DNA from: JAVBKV01 sp031553885
GTDB lineage: Bacteria; Bacteroidota; Bacteroidia; Bacteroidales; Azobacteroidaceae
Assembly (NCBI GenBank): GCA_031553885.1
Contig: JAVBKV010000047.1
Span: 1 to 64,000 of the forward strand
Length of the DNA stretch: 64,000 nucleotides
Direction of reading: 5' to 3'
Shown here: piece by piece, positions 61,242 through 64,000 of the stretch
Position numbering within the stretch: position 1 is the stretch's first letter
Layout of the letters: each line of letters starts with the position of its first letter
Notes under the pieces: model-generated
What the model saw: the letters and a program-made list of their open reading frames with translations, nothing else
Told to the model about the DNA's origin: nothing
Databases searched by the model: none
Made by a program: the position numbers and the translations under genes

Positions 61242-63206
61242 TTATTTGACAGGATAAATACCTGCTACCCATCCGCCTCCCGGAGCCAGATCAATTTCAA
61301 TCGTGTCTCCTTTTTTGATGTTCCGGGTTTCTTTGATGTAATCGATGGCCCGGATATCTGCGTTAATTCCATCTTTAAAAATGACCATGGTATACGATTG
61401 TCCTTCGGTAAGGAAATCAAAGTTCAGTGTCATTTTTCGTGGAGTCCAGTCCGTAATGGAGGCAACGTACCAATTATTGTTATTCCTGCGAGCCATGGAA
61501 ACATATTTTCCGATTTGTCCGTTGAGAGGGACGATCTGATCCCATTCGACCGGAACCTGGGTCAGAAATTCCGTACATTCTTTCTCCCGGTAATAATCAG
61601 GCTGTGGATCGGATAACATCTGCATCGGGCTTTCCGTGATTACGGCTAAGGCCAGCGAGTGTGCACGGGTTCCCTGTCCCATGGGAGTATCCCCATTCAT
61701 ACGGAATGATCTTTTAGTGCCGTTATTCATGGTTCCAGGGATATAGTCTATCGGTCCGGCTACGTTCCGGATAAAAGGAAGCGTACAATGGTGTTCCGGA
61801 GTATCGAAATTGGTTCCGCCGTTGTATTCGAATTCAATCAATGCTTCCCGGGTCAGGACGTTGGGATAGGCTCGTCTCAGCCCATCGGGTCTGTATGCTC
61901 CATGAAAATCGATAACCATCTTGTACTTGGCGCATTGCTCGGCAGCTCTCCAGTAAAATCGGGATGCCTCCTGGTCCGAACGGTTGATGAAATCGATTTT
62001 TACACCCTTGATTCCCCATTCGCTGAATTGTTTTAACGCCGCCTCCATTTGACTGTCAAAGAGGTCAAATGTCACCCAAAGCATGACATCGACATTTTTG
62101 GAGTTGGCATGCCGGACGACTTCTTTGATGTCCAGTCCGTCTATGGTCCGGGTCAGGTCTTCTTTGTAGGTCCATCCGTCGTCAAAAAGAAAATAACGGA
62201 TTCCAAAATCAGCGGCGAAGTCGATCATGTATTTGGCTGTTGCCGTATTGATTCCGGCTTTGAAGTCCACGTTGTAAAGTCCCCTGCGCGCCCACCAGTC
62301 GAAAGTAACCCAACCCGGTTTGATCCAGGAAGGATCTTGTATCTTACACTCTTCTCCCAACAGGTAAACCAGCTGATTTTCAAGCAGGTCCGTATCTTTA
62401 TCAGAAATACCGAAAATTTTCCATGGGAAATTCCTGGTCCCTTGTGTCTTGGCGATGTAATCCATGTTTTTGGTTACTACCCGGCGGTTCTTTTGATTAC
62501 CTTTGCTGTTGTATTCGGCAGGGTATCCCCAGAAATGAGAAGAAAGGCTCGTACTCGTTTTTTTGATCCACATGCAGGGATAGTCTTTTGTGTCGGCTTC
62601 CAGAAACAAGATGGATTTTCCATCCGGATTGCGGACTAAAGCGGGGAGGTTACCCATGTCATTGTTTTTCAATGTATCTAATCGGGCCGTGACATAAGGC
62701 GATTCATAATCACTGTTGTTTCCTTTGGTATCTTTCTGAAAAATCAACTGGGAATTTTCCGGAAAAATAAAATCGGCATTGTCTTTCCATATCGTGATTT
62801 CTCCCGGAAAATTCAATATATACCGATAGGCAAAACCATTGTTATATAAACGGATTTGCAATTTACTTTTGTCCTTGAATTCCAACGTATATTCGTTGTA
62901 GACTTCCGGAATCTTTGCTTGCTTTTCTTTGATTACCGGTACAACAAAACGGTCGACCGATTCTTTTTTTGTTTTACTCACCTTGGAATCTTTTGCAGGA
63001 ATAATGCCCCGGTCGGTATCCAGTTGAATGTTGTTTGCTTCCATGAGTAACTTGTCAGTTGAAAACAATCGGAAAGAAAGATTTTCTCCTGTAATAACTG
63101 AAAGTTTCAGTTTTTTATCCGGAGATAAAATATTCGTTTCCCCAGCTTTCAGACAGACAGAAAATACGCATAAAATAGGGATTAATAGATAATTTTTATT
63201 TTTCAT
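61242..63206 (-). CDS. GH97 enzyme, predicted retaining type
   Basis: A 654-aa secreted GH97 enzyme (signal ends SVCLKAGETN), probably an alpha-galactosidase-like member. It keeps the retaining-branch nucleophile: GVKIDFINRSDQ with Asp near residue 404. Also visible are FDDGWTYKED, VIDFHGAYRPDGLRRAYPNV, a Glu-rich loop TREALIEFEYNGG, and PEHHCTLPFIRNVAGPIDYIPG. It starts the cluster of glycan genes after the DUF5107 gene. It differs from the GH97 at 51-53 kb in this key residue, so the two may act on different bonds. Confidence 0.88.
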   Translation of the reverse strand: MKNKNYLLIPILCVFSVCLKAGETNILSPDKKLKLSVITGENLSFRLFSTDKLLMEANNIQLDTDRGIIPAKDSKVSKTKKESVDRFVVPVIKEKQAKIPEVYNEYTLEFKDKSKLQIRLYNNGFAYRYILNFPGEITIWKDNADFIFPENSQLIFQKDTKGNNSDYESPYVTARLDTLKNNDMGNLPALVRNPDGKSILFLEADTKDYPCMWIKKTSTSLSSHFWGYPAEYNSKGNQKNRRVVTKNMDYIAKTQGTRNFPWKIFGISDKDTDLLENQLVYLLGEECKIQDPSWIKPGWVTFDWWARRGLYNVDFKAGINTATAKYMIDFAADFGIRYFLFDDGWTYKEDLTRTIDGLDIKEVVRHANSKNVDVMLWVTFDLFDSQMEAALKQFSEWGIKGVKIDFINRSDQEASRFYWRAAEQCAKYKMVIDFHGAYRPDGLRRAYPNVLTREALIEFEYNGGTNFDTPEHHCTLPFIRNVAGPIDYIPGTMNNGTKRSFRMNGDTPMGQGTRAHSLALAVITESPMQMLSDPQPDYYREKECTEFLTQVPVEWDQIVPLNGQIGKYVSMARRNNNNWYVASITDWTPRKMTLNFDFLTEGQSYTMVIFKDGINADIRAIDYIKETRNIKKGDTIEIDLAPGGGWVAGIYPVK

Positions 63207-63238
63207 GATTAGTAATTAGGGATTTATATATTGAGTTT

Positions 63239-64000
63239 TTATAAGCGTATGGATTGTTTCTCGTGACTTTTTTGCTTATGGATGATGGCTCCCTGGTGAT
63301 TTACATCCATTTCAATCACCTTATTCAGGTATTCTTCAGCTTTTTCTTTCTGACCCAGTCCGGAGTATCCCAGTCCCATTACGTAATTACAATGGATCTG
63401 ATTACGTTTGTTCAGGTCTTCGTCCCAGATAGCGAGGTCGGGCAGGGAAACAGCGAAATAATCGATCTTACAATGATCTGCCAGGTGTTTTACTCCATGT
63501 TCGATCAGTTTGTAAAAGCGTTCTTTTGCTTTTTCTTCCTGACCTAAGGCGCGCCAGGCAAGACCCTGGTAAAAGATTTTATCCGGTTGCGGATCGTTAT
63601 AGAAAAATGCCTGTTGCGGTTCGGATGAGCCTTGTGTTGCCCTCTCAAAGTAGGCTTTTGACTCTTCTTTCCGGTTTAGTTTTTCCAATACCAACCCTTT
63701 ATAATAATCGATATCATTTTCTTCCACATTGGCTAGTTTTCCTTCTCCGAGGTTATATGGGTACGCATTGGTTTCATTCAGCAAATTCAGGGCTTCGGAG
63801 AATTGCTCTTCTTCTATTGCTTTTTTTGCCAGTTCCAGTCGGCACAAAGTATATTGCCCGGTTACTTTTCCTTCTCCTCCTTCCCAGGGGTGGAAGTGGC
63901 GGGATGCTATAAGTTCTTTTGCTTTCTGATGCTGCCCGGTGAGGTTGTAAAGAGTGATCCGTTCGATACAGATATCGTCACGCTCTTCTACCAGATCTGC
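63239..64000 (-). CDS. DUF5107/TPR protein, C-terminal part (cut by window edge)
   Basis: The frame is open from the right edge to a stop at 63239 (253 codons). It shows the C-terminal TPR region of long DUF5107 proteins: HFHPWEGGEGKVTGQY, then repeated helices (FSEALNLLNETNAYPYNLGEG, YYKGLVLEKLNRKEESKAYFE, YVMGLGYSGLGQKEKAEEYL). Full members are about 1,000-1,100 aa and are linked to carbohydrate loci, some with glycoside-hydrolase-like roles. A TTG at 63847 could be mistaken for a start, but the same frame continues upstream with conserved sequence. Confidence 0.8.
   Translation of the reverse strand, partial: ADLVEERDDICIERITLYNLTGQHQKAKELIASRHFHPWEGGEGKVTGQYTLCRLELAKKAIEEEQFSEALNLLNETNAYPYNLGEGKLANVEENDIDYYKGLVLEKLNRKEESKAYFERATQGSSEPQQAFFYNDPQPDKIFYQGLAWRALGQEEKAKERFYKLIEHGVKHLADHCKIDYFAVSLPDLAIWDEDLNKRNQIHCNYVMGLGYSGLGQKEKAEEYLNKVIEMDVNHQGAIIHKQKSHEKQSIRL

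Noticed and set aside
1..64000. CRISPR arrays, insertion sequences, prophage or rRNA genes
   Set aside because: I saw no regularly spaced direct repeats, no transposase or phage genes and no rRNA sequence.

Overview
The window is chromosomal DNA of a Bacteroidales bacterium (phylum Bacteroidota). The lineage is shown by SusC/SusD-type outer-membrane pairs, many lipoproteins whose lipobox Cys is preceded by Ser, promoters of the TTTG / TAnnTTTG type, a Bacteroidota omega-like RNA polymerase subunit, a Bat (aerotolerance) locus, a eukaryote-like GT3 glycogen synthase and a GG-leader peptide of the 'GG-Bacteroidales' kind. I cannot assign a genus.

Layout. 0-1.7 kb: the N-terminal part of a secreted, possibly TlpA-like protein and a decayed repeat lipoprotein. 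1.9-7.4 kb: housekeeping genes on the + strand (LytS/LytTR two-component pair, phenylacetate-CoA ligase with an ACT-domain protein, BamD, omega-like subunit, DUF4293). 7.4-14.5 kb: a DUF3472 protein, a beta-barrel protein, an orphan FecCD permease, a WG-repeat protein, a beta-CASP RNase-like protein and a GH43 lipoprotein. 14.5-23.7 kb: an A+T-rich, single-strand cassette that reads as a peptide natural-product system. It holds two glycosyltransferases (one resembling animal mucin-type GalNAc-transferases, GT27), a 129-aa GG-leader precursor with no Cys and a Thr/Pro/Ser/Asn-rich tail, two tandem aspartyl-protease-like lipoproteins, a pseudo-radical-SAM/SPASM protein, a C39-peptidase ABC exporter and an HlyD-type adaptor. 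This is the most interesting part of the window.

23.8-40 kb: two paralogous CPA2 antiporters flank a Bat locus (MoxR, DUF58, DUF4381, BatA, then BatB/C and BatD). The Bat locus is split between BatA and BatB by a minus-strand GH2-GH43 pair, and a perfect 38-bp inverted repeat sits at one junction. DUF418 and KdsB genes follow. 40-46.8 kb: an AlbA_2/HTH protein, glycogen phosphorylase and GT3 glycogen synthase, a small conserved protein, an acyltransferase, an omega-amidase/nitrilase and tRNA-Pro(CGG) with its promoter and terminator.

46.9-64 kb: a minus-strand polysaccharide utilisation region. Two GH97 enzymes with different active-site types, SusC, SusD and several surface-type lipoproteins are followed, after a terminator, by a heparinase II/III-type lyase, GH88 and aldose 1-epimerase. 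The lyase plus GH88 pairing points to a uronic-acid-containing glycan; the GH97 enzymes suggest alpha-galactoside or alpha-glucoside linkages. A DUF5107/TPR protein runs off the right edge.
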